This document shows, piece by piece, positions 27,424 to 36,959 of a stretch of DNA of 64,000 nt. Each line of letters begins with the position of its first letter. The stretch's first letter is position 1. Location of the stretch: assembly GCA_020630795.1 (NCBI GenBank), contig JAHDIK010000006.1:1-64000 (forward strand), in the 5' to 3' direction. The DNA is from Colwellia sp. (GTDB lineage: Bacteria > Pseudomonadota > Gammaproteobacteria > Enterobacterales > Alteromonadaceae). The notes under the pieces are model-generated. The model worked only from the letters and a program-made list of their open reading frames with translations, ran no database searches and was not told where the DNA came from. The position numbers were made by a program, and so were the translations under genes.

Positions 27424-28956
27424 ATGAAAATTAGACGTTTTGTAGCTGTAGATATGAAATCTGCCTTAGCTCAAATTAAAGAAGAACTTGGCGCTGACGC
27501 CGTTATTATGTCAAATAAAAAAATTGCCGAAGGTGTCGAAATAATGGCAGCGGTGGATTACTTTCCTGAAACTAAGCAACCAGAAGCGCCGGCTGATAAC
27601 ACAGGAGCTGATAACGCAGTAGGCACCTCTCGCAATATTGATAATGACGTGGTAAGTATTGGCTTACGTACTCCTCATATTGAAAGTGAAGCATTAACAT
27701 CACCTGAACAGCCTGCTGATAGTTTGTCTGCATTATTAAATCGTAAAGTTCAACATACGCCGTCGCAGCCGCAATCTGTTGAAACTAAATCTAATGTTGC
27801 AGCTTCATCAACGGATATTGAAGCTCAATTCAAGAGCTTTACTGATAGGTTAGAGCAATCTACTCAGCAACGAAATTCAGAGCAAGCAGCAGAAAATAAT
27901 GTTGATGAGTCAAACATAACACCTACTGAATTTAATGAACGTGCGCAGAACGATACTGCTTCGATTAAAAATAATGATGCAAATTCTCGCGCTACCTCTA
28001 CCACTGCTAGTGTGTCTGATAACGTAGAATTTGAACATATGAAAAAAGAGATGCACACAATACGTCATCTTTTAGAACATCAACTTTCTGGGTTAATGTG
28101 GCAAGACATGGCGCAAAAAAATCCACAGAAAGCATTACTTATTAATCGATTAGTTGCTTTAGGTTTAACTGATCATATGGCTGATCAAATTGCCGGATTT
28201 ATTCCTCCTCAACAAAATGAACAAGACGCGTGGGAACAAGCTAAAAGCTTTATTACACAACAATTAAATACTACAAATAACGAAATTATTCATCACGGCG
28301 GTGTTATATCTTTGGTAGGTCCAACGGGGGTTGGTAAAACCACAACTATTGCAAAGCTAGCTGCACGTTTCGCTCAAATTCATGGTGCGAGTGAAGTCGT
28401 ACTTATTTCTACCGATAGCTTTAGAATTGGTGGATTTGAACAGCTTACTACGTATGGTCGTATTATTGGCTGTGAAGTTAAACTGGCTACAGACGCAGAC
28501 GCTTTAGACGCATTATTACAACAATACGGACATAAAAAACTCGTATTAATTGACACTGCAGGTATGGGACAAAGAGATATGCGTTTGGCGCAGCATCTTA
28601 CTGACTTAATTGCTAATGCTCGCGTTAGAATTAGAAATTACCTTGTGTTGTCTGCAAATACACAACAGCGCGTAATGCAAGAAAATGTAGAAAGATTTAA
28701 GAAAATTCCACTGGCTGGTTGTATTTATACTAAGCTTGATGAAAGCATTAGTATTGGCGAAATAATTTCAACATCTATTCAAAATGGATTACCAATTGGC
28801 TACCTAACTGATGGGCAAAGAGTTCCAGAAGACATTAAAGTTGCAAATGCTGAAAAACTGGTTACGCTTGCGGATAGAATAGCGAGCAAAACTAAAGTGC
28901 AAGAGCATAGTAGTGCTTGGCGCCCAATGCCTAAAAAAACAGCAGTTACAGCATAA
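27424..28956 (+). CDS. flhF: Signal-recognition-particle-type GTPase FlhF
   Basis: FlhF places the flagellum at the cell pole. The N-terminal B domain begins MKIRRFVAVDMKSALAQIKEELGADAVIMSNKK. A poorly conserved linker of about 200 residues follows, rich in Ser, Asn and Gln. The NG GTPase domain has G1 GPTGVGKTTTIAKLA (near residue 299), the DTAGM motif and TKLDES. At 510 residues it is within the family range. It is followed by flhG, as in all polarly flagellated gammaproteobacteria of this type. Confidence 0.96.
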   Translation: MKIRRFVAVDMKSALAQIKEELGADAVIMSNKKIAEGVEIMAAVDYFPETKQPEAPADNTGADNAVGTSRNIDNDVVSIGLRTPHIESEALTSPEQPADSLSALLNRKVQHTPSQPQSVETKSNVAASSTDIEAQFKSFTDRLEQSTQQRNSEQAAENNVDESNITPTEFNERAQNDTASIKNNDANSRATSTTASVSDNVEFEHMKKEMHTIRHLLEHQLSGLMWQDMAQKNPQKALLINRLVALGLTDHMADQIAGFIPPQQNEQDAWEQAKSFITQQLNTTNNEIIHHGGVISLVGPTGVGKTTTIAKLAARFAQIHGASEVVLISTDSFRIGGFEQLTTYGRIIGCEVKLATDADALDALLQQYGHKKLVLIDTAGMGQRDMRLAQHLTDLIANARVRIRNYLVLSANTQQRVMQENVERFKKIPLAGCIYTKLDESISIGEIISTSIQNGLPIGYLTDGQRVPEDIKVANAEKLVTLADRIASKTKVQEHSSAWRPMPKKTAVTA

Positions 28957-29133
28957 ATTTCTGCGCTTTGTTAAAACAAGCTGGCTAATGTGACGTAAAT
29001 TAGTTAAATTTAGAAAAATTGGTAAAAACCGCTTATAACATCACTAGTTAAGATTATATGAGCTATAATATTTTTATTCATATTAAAAAATCTTTTCGTG
29101 AATAGTGTATTTGTCAGTTACGAGAAAATATAA

Positions 29134-29976
29134 ATGATAGACCAAGCGAGTGGTTTACGGAAAATGCAAGATTTACAACAGATTAAAGTAATTGCGGTTT
29201 CAGGCGGAAAAGGAGGTGTTGGGAAAACCAACGTCTCTTTAAACACGTCTATTGCATTGGCTCAATTGGGCAAAAAAGTATTAATACTAGACGCTGATTT
29301 AGGTCTTGCCAATGTAGATGTTATGTTGGGCTTACGCGTTCAACGCAACCTTTCCCATGTATTGTCTGGTGAATGTGAACTTGACGATATTATTATCGAA
29401 GGTCCTGAGGGAATAAAGATAATTCCAGCCACGTCAGGAACTCAGTCTATGGTGGATTTAACTCCACCAGAACACGCCGGTTTAATTCGCGCATTTAGCG
29501 ACATGAAAACGGATTTTGATGTACTTATAGTAGACACTGCTGCTGGTATATCTGACATGGTGTTGAGCTTTTGCCGAGCGTCTCAAGATGTCATGCTCGT
29601 GGTTTGTGATGAACCAACGTCAATTACTGACTGTTATGCGCTAATGAAGCTATTAAGTCGAGATCATGACGTATTTAAATTTAAAGTAGTGGCCAATATG
29701 GTTCGAAGCCCGAAAGAGGGGCAACAGCTTTTTGAAAAACTATCGAAAGTGAGTGATAGGTTTTTAGATGTTGGACTAGACCTTGTAGGAGTAGTCCCGT
29801 TTGATGAAAATATTCGTAAATCAGTACGTAAACAAAAAGCTATTATTGAAGCATTTCCAGATTCTCCAGCATCAATAGGATTTAAGAACCTAGCTAAAAA
29901 AATAACCAATTGGCCTATACCGCATAGACCATCAGGTCACCTAGAGTTTTTTATTGAGCAATTGTTAGAACATTAA
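29134..29976 (+). CDS. flhG: MinD-like ATPase FlhG (FleN), flagellar number regulator
   Basis: Limits the number of polar flagella by antagonising FlhF and FlrA/FleQ. The N-terminal DQASGLR (residues 3-9) is the FlhF-GTPase-activating motif. The deviant Walker A is GGKGGVGKT (about 25-33), then DADLGLANVD and DTAAGISDMV. The C-terminal amphipathic helix for membrane binding is plausible at the end. At 280 residues length is normal. The 177-base gap after flhF contains a TATAAT (29064-29069) without a convincing -35. Confidence 0.96.
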   Translation: MIDQASGLRKMQDLQQIKVIAVSGGKGGVGKTNVSLNTSIALAQLGKKVLILDADLGLANVDVMLGLRVQRNLSHVLSGECELDDIIIEGPEGIKIIPATSGTQSMVDLTPPEHAGLIRAFSDMKTDFDVLIVDTAAGISDMVLSFCRASQDVMLVVCDEPTSITDCYALMKLLSRDHDVFKFKVVANMVRSPKEGQQLFEKLSKVSDRFLDVGLDLVGVVPFDENIRKSVRKQKAIIEAFPDSPASIGFKNLAKKITNWPIPHRPSGHLEFFIEQLLEH

Positions 29977-30003
29977 TACCTTATTAATCGTGAGTATTCG
30001 AGT

Positions 30004-30723
30004 GTGGTAAAAGCTAATGCTTATAGTATTCAAACTGACAAAACAGCGTTACTAGAACAATATACAGTTTTAGTAAAACGTATTGCCTATCATTTATTAG
30101 CCAGACTCCCTGCAAGCGTGCTTGTTGATGACCTCATTCAATCAGGCATGATAGGATTACTTGAAGCATCAAATAATTTTGATCACAGTAAAGGTGCAAG
30201 CTTTGAAACCTTTGCTGGAATACGTATTCGTGGAGCAATGCTTGATGAAATACGACGCGGAGACTGGACTCCGCGCTCTGTTCACAAAAATAGCCGTATG
30301 GTTAGTGAAGCAATAAAAGAATTAGAAGCGACATTAGGAAGAGATGTTACTGACACAGAAGTGGCAGATAAACTTGATATTTCTTTAAATGAGTACCATC
30401 ATATTCTTAACGACGTAAGTTCTGGAAAAATAATTGGGATCGATGATTTAGGTGTTAGTGAAGATTCTTTGATTAGTGACGAGAACTCTACGGAAGACGA
30501 ACCTTATAATCAGATTGAGCAAACCGTTTTTAAAAGAGCGTTAAGTGATTGTATTTCTACCTTACCAGAAAGAGAAAGCATAGTACTGTCGTTGTACTAC
30601 GATGAAGAGCTTAACTTACGAGAAATTGGCCAAGTTTTAGACGTATCTGAGTCAAGAGTAAGTCAAATTCATAGTCAGGCGATGCACAGGTTAAAAGCTC
30701 GTATGCAATCTTGGAAAAGTTAA
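30004..30723 (+). CDS. fliA: RNA polymerase sigma-28 factor FliA
   Basis: Directs transcription of late flagellar genes such as flagellin. Region 2 is LVKRIAYHLLARLPASVLVDDLIQSGMIGLLEA, and region 2.4 follows in FETFAGIRIRGAMLDEIRRGDW. Region 3 begins SRMVSEAIKELEATLGRDVT, and region 4 holds LPERESIVLSLYYDEELNLREIGQVLDVSESRVSQIHSQA. The start is GTG 30004. At 239 residues length is normal. A matching sigma-28 promoter lies before flagellin. Confidence 0.96.
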   Translation: MVKANAYSIQTDKTALLEQYTVLVKRIAYHLLARLPASVLVDDLIQSGMIGLLEASNNFDHSKGASFETFAGIRIRGAMLDEIRRGDWTPRSVHKNSRMVSEAIKELEATLGRDVTDTEVADKLDISLNEYHHILNDVSSGKIIGIDDLGVSEDSLISDENSTEDEPYNQIEQTVFKRALSDCISTLPERESIVLSLYYDEELNLREIGQVLDVSESRVSQIHSQAMHRLKARMQSWKS

Positions 30724-30773
30724 GTAGAATACAAAGTAATTTAAAATTTTGAATATTCTCACCGGAGGGTGCC

Positions 30774-31157
30774 TTGGATAAAAATATGAAAGTGCTTGTA
30801 GTTGATGACTTTTCAACCATGAGACGTATAGTTAAAAATTTATTACGCGATTTAGGGTTCACTAATATTCAAGAAGCTGATGATGGTAGTACTGCATTAC
30901 CAATGCTTCAAGCTGGGGAATTTGACTTCGTTGTAACTGATTGGAATATGCCTGGAATGCAAGGTATCGACTTATTAAAAGCGATACGAGCAGATGCTAG
31001 CTTATCTCATATCCCTGTACTTATGGTTACTGCTGAAGCTAAAAAAGAGCAAATTGTAATGGCTGCTCAAGCCGGTGTTAATGGTTATATTGTTAAACCA
31101 TTCACTGCGGCAACATTAAAAACTAAACTCGATAAAATCTTCGAACGTTTAGGCTAG
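30774..31157 (+). CDS. cheY: Chemotaxis response regulator CheY
   Basis: Single-domain receiver that carries the signal from CheA to FliM. Asp11-Asp12, phosphoacceptor Asp56 (VVTDWNMPG), Thr in VTAEA and Lys in VKPF are all present. The start is taken as TTG 30774, four bases after GGAGGG at 30764-30769; the alternative ATG at 30786 is 16 bases away from that site. At 127 residues length is normal. It begins the cheYZAB-parCP-cheW run. Confidence 0.96.
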   Translation: MDKNMKVLVVDDFSTMRRIVKNLLRDLGFTNIQEADDGSTALPMLQAGEFDFVVTDWNMPGMQGIDLLKAIRADASLSHIPVLMVTAEAKKEQIVMAAQAGVNGYIVKPFTAATLKTKLDKIFERLG

Positions 31158-31197
31158 ATAGTCATATACACTTAAAGCGTAACGAAGGATATTTTGC

Positions 31198-31941
31198 ATG
31201 GTTAATGTGCCTACAGTACACGTGTCTTTGGAACAAGCAAAATTGTTGGTTGAATATATTGAATCCAACCAACAAGAAGAAGCGGATAAGCTTATTGCTG
31301 AAATACAAAGCCCTATTAATACTGAGTTATTTGCAGAAATTGGTAAGTTAACACGCCAATTACATGATTCTTTAAATAATTTCCAAGTAGATTCTCGTTT
31401 AAACGATCTTGCAAATGCCGACATTCCTGATGCAAAAGAACGCCTCAATTACGTCATTGAGCGTACTGAAGAAGCTGCAAACAAAACAATGGATGCGGTG
31501 GAAGCATTATTTCCAGTTGTAGATACTATACAGAATAAGGTTAAGGCTGTTGAGCCACAGTGGCAAAAGCTAATGCATAATGAAATAGCTTTACCTGAAT
31601 TTAAAAACCTGTGTATGGATATTGACGATTTATTGAAAGCAACAGGAAAAGAAACCGAGCAAGTTCGTACATTAATGACTGACGTGTTAATGGCGCAAGA
31701 TTTTCAAGATTTAACAGGACAAGTTATACGAAAAGTTATTGAGCTAGTAAGAGAAGTCGAAGATAGCTTAATTGGTATGTTAACCGCTTTTGGTATTTCT
31801 TCTGATTCTGTATCAAAACAAACAAAACTATCCGTAGGCGAAAACCTTGTAGAAGGGCCTATCGTAAATACTGAAGAGCGAGATGACGTTGTTTCGGACC
31901 AAGACGATGTTGACGATCTTTTATCAAGTTTAGGGTTTTAA
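31198..31941 (+). CDS. cheZ: CheY-P phosphatase CheZ
   Basis: Helical protein that dephosphorylates CheY-P. The catalytic helix contains MAQDFQDLTGQVIRKVIELV, with the key Gln and Asp. The C-terminal peptide DQDDVDDLLSSLGF matches the known CheY-binding tail of CheZ. At 247 residues it is slightly longer than E. coli CheZ. AAGGA lies before the ATG. The tail resembles repeats in CheA discussed in the findings. Confidence 0.94.
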   Translation: MVNVPTVHVSLEQAKLLVEYIESNQQEEADKLIAEIQSPINTELFAEIGKLTRQLHDSLNNFQVDSRLNDLANADIPDAKERLNYVIERTEEAANKTMDAVEALFPVVDTIQNKVKAVEPQWQKLMHNEIALPEFKNLCMDIDDLLKATGKETEQVRTLMTDVLMAQDFQDLTGQVIRKVIELVREVEDSLIGMLTAFGISSDSVSKQTKLSVGENLVEGPIVNTEERDDVVSDQDDVDDLLSSLGF

Positions 31942-31952
31942 GGAGCTACTAG

Positions 31953-34052
31953 ATGTCGTTTGAGCAAGATGAAGAAATTCTACAGGATTTTTTAATTGAA
32001 GCAGGTGAGATACTTGAGTCACTTTCAGAGCAATTAGTAGAGCTTGAAAATAATCCTGATAATGCAGACTTATTAAACGCAATATTTCGTGGTTTTCATA
32101 CCGTTAAAGGTGGTGCAGGCTTTCTTTCATTGACTGAACTTGTTGATGTTTGTCATGGCGCTGAAAATATCTTTGATTTGTTGAGGAACGGCCAGCGTTC
32201 AGTAACTCCAGAATTAATGGACGTTATATTAGAAGCAACTGACTCTATCAATGAAATGTTTGCGTTAGTTCAGGCTGGAGAACCATTAGTAGCCGCAGAG
32301 CCTAGGCTTCTTGAAGAATTACATCGTTTAAGTACTCCAGAATCAGAAACACCTGCACCAGTTGAAGAAGTTGTTGTAGAGCAAGCTCCAGAGCCTACAC
32401 CGCAAGCTGATAGTTCATCGAATGACATGACAGAAGATGAGTTTGAAGCACTTTTAGATGAGCTACATGGTGGTGGAAGTGTACCAAGTACTCCAACTAC
32501 TAGTGAAAGTGCTGCTAGCGTATCAAGTGATAGTAATGAAATTTCAGACGACGAATTTGAGTCACTTCTTGATGATCTTCATGGTCAAGGCGCTTTTTCT
32601 CCAGCAGTAAATACTCCTACTGCATCTACATCTTCTAGTTCAGATGAAATTAACGATGAAGATTTCGAAAGTTTATTAGATGAAATACATGGTAAAGGAA
32701 AAGGTCCTAAAGCGGCAGCAACTCCGAAAGCAGAAGCTCCTAAGCCTGCAGCTCCAGTAGCTAAACCTGCACCAGCTCCAAAACCTGCAGCGGCTAAACC
32801 AGCAGCAAAACCGGCTGCACCTAAAGATAAAAAAGCACCGCAACCTGCGGCTTCACAAGGTGAAACAACCGTTAGGGTTGATACAAAACGTCTCGACCAA
32901 ATTATGAATATGGTTGGTGAGCTTGTATTAGTGAGAAATCGATTAACTAGTTTAGGTATGACTAAAGAAGATGAAGACCTAACTAAAGCGGTATCGAACT
33001 TGGATGCAGTAACTACAGACTTGCAAGGCGCGGTAATGAAAACGCGTATGCAGCCAATTAAAAAGGTTTTTGGTCGGTTCCCTCGTGTTGTAAGAGATTT
33101 AGCACGTAGCCTAAATAAAGAAATTAAGTTGATTCTTGAAGGTGAAGATACTGATTTAGATAAGAACTTAGTAGAAGCTCTTGCTGATCCTCTAGTGCAT
33201 CTAGTAAGAAACTCTGTAGACCACGGTATTGAAGATCCAAATGACCGTGAAGCTAAAGGTAAAGAAAGAGAAGGTACGGTAGTATTATCTGCTTCTCAAG
33301 AAGGTGACCATATCTTACTAACCATCAGAGATGATGGTGCCGGTATGAATGCTGAAAAATTAAAAGAAATTGCGATTGAACGTGGCGTATTAGATGCCGA
33401 TGCTGCAGCTAGAATGACGGATAATGAAGCATTTAATTTAATTTTTGCCCCAGGGTTCTCAACCAAGACAGAAATCTCTGAAGTGTCAGGCCGTGGCGTA
33501 GGAATGGATGTTGTTAAAACCAAAATCACTCAGTTAAATGGTACGGTAAACATTGATTCTGAAATGGGCGTTGGTACGGTTCTTGAAATTAAAGTACCGC
33601 TAACGTTAGCAATTCTACCAACTCTTATGGTGGTAATTGGTAAGCAAACATTCGCGTTGCCACTAGCCGGTGTGAATGAAATTTTCCATTTAGATTTAAC
33701 CAATACAAATGTAGTTGACGGGCAATTAACGATTATTGTGAGAGACAAAGCTATTCCGCTTTTCTACCTTGATCAATGGTTAGTAAGAAATTATGTAGAT
33801 AAACCTAGAGATACAGGTCATGTTGTTATTGTGCAAGTTGGTGCGCAACAAGTTGGCTTTGTAGTTGATAGTTTAATAGGTCAAGAAGAAGTTGTAATTA
33901 AACCGCTTGATAGGTTGTTACATGGTACTCCAGGTATGGCTGGCGCGACTATTACTAGTGATGGTGGAATAGCCCTGATTATTGATGTACCAAATCTACT
34001 TAAATATTACGCTAAAAAAGCAAATCTAAATAAAAAGCTACGTGCAAAATAA
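31953..34052 (+). CDS. cheA: Chemotaxis histidine kinase CheA with three FliM-like linker motifs
   Basis: Central kinase of the chemoreceptor array. The P1/HPt domain has HTVKGGAGF with phospho-His near residue 48. A long linker (about 135-305) replaces the usual P2 domain. It contains three similar motifs (residues 158-173, 197-211 and 233-247; core DEFEALLDELHG and variants) and a Pro/Ala/Lys-rich spacer. Then come the P3 dimerisation domain (VDTKRLDQIMNMVGELVLVRNRL), the P4 ATPase (LVRNSVDHGIE, RDDGAGM, VSGRGVGMDVV) and the P5 CheW-like domain. At 699 residues length is normal. GGAG precedes the ATG. Confidence 0.96.
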   Translation: MSFEQDEEILQDFLIEAGEILESLSEQLVELENNPDNADLLNAIFRGFHTVKGGAGFLSLTELVDVCHGAENIFDLLRNGQRSVTPELMDVILEATDSINEMFALVQAGEPLVAAEPRLLEELHRLSTPESETPAPVEEVVVEQAPEPTPQADSSSNDMTEDEFEALLDELHGGGSVPSTPTTSESAASVSSDSNEISDDEFESLLDDLHGQGAFSPAVNTPTASTSSSSDEINDEDFESLLDEIHGKGKGPKAAATPKAEAPKPAAPVAKPAPAPKPAAAKPAAKPAAPKDKKAPQPAASQGETTVRVDTKRLDQIMNMVGELVLVRNRLTSLGMTKEDEDLTKAVSNLDAVTTDLQGAVMKTRMQPIKKVFGRFPRVVRDLARSLNKEIKLILEGEDTDLDKNLVEALADPLVHLVRNSVDHGIEDPNDREAKGKEREGTVVLSASQEGDHILLTIRDDGAGMNAEKLKEIAIERGVLDADAAARMTDNEAFNLIFAPGFSTKTEISEVSGRGVGMDVVKTKITQLNGTVNIDSEMGVGTVLEIKVPLTLAILPTLMVVIGKQTFALPLAGVNEIFHLDLTNTNVVDGQLTIIVRDKAIPLFYLDQWLVRNYVDKPRDTGHVVIVQVGAQQVGFVVDSLIGQEEVVIKPLDRLLHGTPGMAGATITSDGGIALIIDVPNLLKYYAKKANLNKKLRAK
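32424..32693 (+). repeat. Three-copy coding repeat in the cheA linker
   Basis: Copies at 32424-32471, 32541-32585 and 32649-32693. Each encodes an acidic pair, Phe, Glu, a small residue, Leu-Leu-Asp, two residues and His-Gly. The conserved Phe residues (164, 202, 238) are 38 and 36 residues apart. The copies are separated by Ser/Thr/Pro-rich spacers. Confidence 0.8.
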
Positions 34053-34063
34053 AGAGAAAATGA

Positions 34064-35167
34064 ATGCCATATAGAGTCTTGGTGGTTGAGGATTCGAGCT
34101 TTTTTAGGCGACGCGTAACCGATATTTTAAATAGTGATAAAAACTTAGAAGTAATTGATGTAGCTGTAAATGGAATTGAAGCTGTCGAAAAAGCTAAAAG
34201 TTTAAAGCCAGACGTTATTACTATGGACATAGAAATGCCTCAATTAAATGGTATTGAGGCAGTAAAACAAATAATGAAAAGTGCTCCTACTTCAATCATT
34301 ATGTTTTCTTCACTTACCCACCATGGCGCTAAATCAACATTAGAAGCTTTAGATGCTGGCGCATTGGACTTTTTGCCAAAAAAGTTTGCAGATATAGCTA
34401 AAAATACTGAAGATGCAGGGAGCTTGTTACGCCAACGCGTTATTCAGCTTGCTCGCAAAAACGTTAAATCATCGTCTATTAGACCAATAATGTCTAAACG
34501 AGATCGCTCAACATCTAATAGAACTGCCGAAAAACCTTTATTGACAACTCTCCCTATTAAAAAAGTTGTTAAAAGTACTTCTAATAAAGTGTACGAATTA
34601 ATTGCAATTGGAACATCTACAGGTGGTCCAATTGCTCTGCAAAAAGTATTGACCCAATTGCCTGAAAACTTTCCGTTACCTATTGTGTTAATTCAACATA
34701 TGCCAGCTAGCTTTACAAAGGCTTTTGCAGAAAGACTAAATACTTTATGTAAAATTTCAGTGAAAGAAGCGTCTCACGGTGAAGCTTTAAAACCAGGTTA
34801 TGCATACTTAGCCCCCGGTGGGAAGCAGATGTTGCTCGATGGAACGGCTAGTTCACCTAAGCTTAAAGTTATAGAAGACTCATCAGAGCGCATCGCGTTT
34901 AAGCCAAGTGTTGATATTACGTTTGGTTCTGCCGCAAAAGTATTTAATGGCAATGTTTTAGGAGTTATTTTAACGGGGATGGGATCAGATGGGCGAGATG
35001 GCTGTAGGCTTTTAAAAGCAAAAGGTGCAACTATTTGGTCTCAAGATGAAGCCTCTTGTGTTGTTTATGGTATGCCTCAAGCAGTCGCTAGCGCAGGGAT
35101 CTCAGAATTAGTATTACCTTTAGCTGATATAGCGCCGTCAATACTGAAAGAAGTTACCGACGCATAA
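34064..35167 (+). CDS. cheB: Protein-glutamate methylesterase CheB
   Basis: Adaptation enzyme that removes methyl groups from chemoreceptors. The receiver domain has phosphoacceptor Asp55 (ITMDIEMP). A linker rich in Lys/Ser/Arg follows (about 140-185). The esterase domain has the catalytic Ser in IGTSTGGP, His in IQHMP and Asp in [11 protein letters not shown]. At 367 residues length is normal. No cheR is in the window. Confidence 0.96.
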   Translation: MPYRVLVVEDSSFFRRRVTDILNSDKNLEVIDVAVNGIEAVEKAKSLKPDVITMDIEMPQLNGIEAVKQIMKSAPTSIIMFSSLTHHGAKSTLEALDAGALDFLPKKFADIAKNTEDAGSLLRQRVIQLARKNVKSSSIRPIMSKRDRSTSNRTAEKPLLTTLPIKKVVKSTSNKVYELIAIGTSTGGPIALQKVLTQLPENFPLPIVLIQHMPASFTKAFAERLNTLCKISVKEASHGEALKPGYAYLAPGGKQMLLDGTASSPKLKVIEDSSERIAFKPSVDITFGSAAKVFNGNVLGVILTGMGSDGRDGCRLLKAKGATIWSQDEASCVVYGMPQAVASAGISELVLPLADIAPSILKEVTDA

Positions 35168-35341
35168 TACTTTTTAACTTGGCTTTTATTCAGTAAAAAG
35201 TTTTTAGATTCTCAAGTATATTCTTTTTTTAGAGACTATACTTAAGCAATAGAATAACTTATTCATTATTTTGAATGATTAGTCGCTAATAAATACGCGA
35301 AATTTTATTGATATTTGTATCTGATTTTATAGGAAAGTTCA

Positions 35342-36118
35342 TTGATAGTTTGGACCGTTGCAAATCAAAAAGGTGGGGTTGGAAAAACAACCTCAACCAT
35401 ATCACTTGGTGGTCTATTGGCCGACCAAGGCTTTCGTGTACTGTTAGTTGATACCGATCCACATGCGTCATTAAGTTATTACTTTGGAATTGAGTCTGAA
35501 GATCTTGAGCTGAGTGTTTATAACCTCTTCGTTCAAGTTTCAACCAAAGAACAAATTATTCAAAGCTTATGCCCAACGAAATACCCTAATATTGATATAT
35601 TACCTGCGACAATGGGGTTAGCTACGCTTGATAGATCGCTTGGTAGTAAAGGCGGTATGGGGTTAGTGCTAAAAAAGGCTATTAATCTTTTATCAGATGA
35701 TTACGACTATGTTTTGATGGATTGCCCGCCTGTTCTTGGCGTATTGATGGTTAATGCTTTAGCTGCATCAGATAGAATTATTGTACCTGTTCAAACTGAG
35801 TTTTTGGCATTAAAAGGTTTGGACAGAATGATGAAAACCATGGAAATTATGCAGGGTGAGCAAGAAGATCCATTTCAATATACTATTGTTCCAACGATGT
35901 TTGATAAACGAACTAAAGCCTCTCTTTTAACCTATAGAAAATTACAAGATATGTATTTTGGGCATGTTTGGTCTGGCGTTATTCCAATAGATACAAATTT
36001 TAGAAATGCGAGTGAAGCGCAAAAGTTACCCTCAGATTATTCCACTTCTTCCAGAGGTGTCGTTGCATACAGAAAGCTTTTACAGTATTTAATTGAAGAA
36101 CAACATAAGAGTAAGTAA
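35342..36118 (+). CDS. parC: ParA-like ATPase ParC (polar positioning of chemotaxis arrays)
   Basis: ParA/Soj-family ATPase. In Vibrio the ParA-like gene after cheB, named ParC, places chemosensory arrays at the pole. The deviant Walker A is NQKGGVGKTT near the N-terminus, Walker A' is VDTDPHASLSYYFG, and Walker B is VLMDCPPVLG. At 258 residues length is normal. The start is TTG 35342 with AGGA upstream; the protein begins MIVWTVANQKGG, leaving no room for a later start. Three bases separate it from parP. Confidence 0.93.
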   Translation: MIVWTVANQKGGVGKTTSTISLGGLLADQGFRVLLVDTDPHASLSYYFGIESEDLELSVYNLFVQVSTKEQIIQSLCPTKYPNIDILPATMGLATLDRSLGSKGGMGLVLKKAINLLSDDYDYVLMDCPPVLGVLMVNALAASDRIIVPVQTEFLALKGLDRMMKTMEIMQGEQEDPFQYTIVPTMFDKRTKASLLTYRKLQDMYFGHVWSGVIPIDTNFRNASEAQKLPSDYSTSSRGVVAYRKLLQYLIEEQHKSK

Positions 36119-36121
36119 TAG

Positions 36122-36907
36122 ATGAACAAGTCGTTAGCGGCCAGCAAAGATTTAATGCAAAATTACTTGTCAGAATTATTAACTGAAGAACCAGAGTCGC
36201 CTCCTCTAAAAGAAGAGCCAGCGAGTAAAGTAGAGGAAGAACGTAAGCTTAATAAGCTACTTCAATCCGTATCTGTTACCGATACGCAAGAAGAAAAAAT
36301 TTCTCCAATCATTTCTAAAAAATCCACTCAAACGATCGAACGCGAAGGTGTTAAACCTGTTGATATACCACCAAGTGCGCCTGATGTTTCACAAAGCACT
36401 GCTATTGAAACGAAGAAAAGTCAAGGTGAAGCTCCTGTAACTGAGGCACCTAATTATCGTAATGAAGCTTTTCAAGCGATGTTTTTTGATGTGGCAGGTT
36501 TAGTTATCGCTGTACCTTTAATTGAGCTTGGAGGAATTCACAACCTTGAACCAATAACCAGTTTGGTTGGAAAGCCAGACTGGTACCAAGGGGTAATGCT
36601 TCATAGAGATGAAAAGATTAACGTTGTTGATACAGCCCAGTGGGTTATGCCTGAAAAGTGTGACGATGAATTGTTAGAACGTTTGGATTATCAATATGTT
36701 ATCATGTTAAGTAATAGTAAGTGGGGATTACTCGCTGAGCACTTAGTTGATACAGTTACATTGCAGCCAGAAGACGTTAAGTGGCTTGATTCACCGTCAA
36801 AACGACCTTGGTTGGCAGGCTTAGTAAAAGATAGAATGTGTGCTTTACTTGAAGTAGAGGCATTAATAACATTATTAAATGACGGCATGGACGTGCATCA
36901 AATTTAA
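36122..36907 (+). CDS. parP: CheW-domain polar array protein ParP
   Basis: The C-terminal ~145 residues form a CheW-like domain (MFFDVAGLVIAVPLIELGGIHNLEPI, WYQGVMLHRDEKINVVDTAQ). The first ~110 residues are an acidic and Pro/Lys-rich, probably disordered region. This architecture and the position between a parC-type gene and cheW identify ParP, which in Vibrio binds ParC and CheA to hold arrays at the pole. Length is 261 residues. Confidence 0.88.
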   Translation: MNKSLAASKDLMQNYLSELLTEEPESPPLKEEPASKVEEERKLNKLLQSVSVTDTQEEKISPIISKKSTQTIEREGVKPVDIPPSAPDVSQSTAIETKKSQGEAPVTEAPNYRNEAFQAMFFDVAGLVIAVPLIELGGIHNLEPITSLVGKPDWYQGVMLHRDEKINVVDTAQWVMPEKCDDELLERLDYQYVIMLSNSKWGLLAEHLVDTVTLQPEDVKWLDSPSKRPWLAGLVKDRMCALLEVEALITLLNDGMDVHQI

Positions 36908-36959
36908 ACGGTTTTTCTTTATTGTAAAAGATGATAATTGAGATTGAGGAGTAAACAAG

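Noticed and set aside
29041..29069. Separate sigma-70 promoter before flhG
   Set aside because: TATAAT is good but no -35 sequence fits at 16-18 bases; flhG is probably co-transcribed with flhA-flhF.
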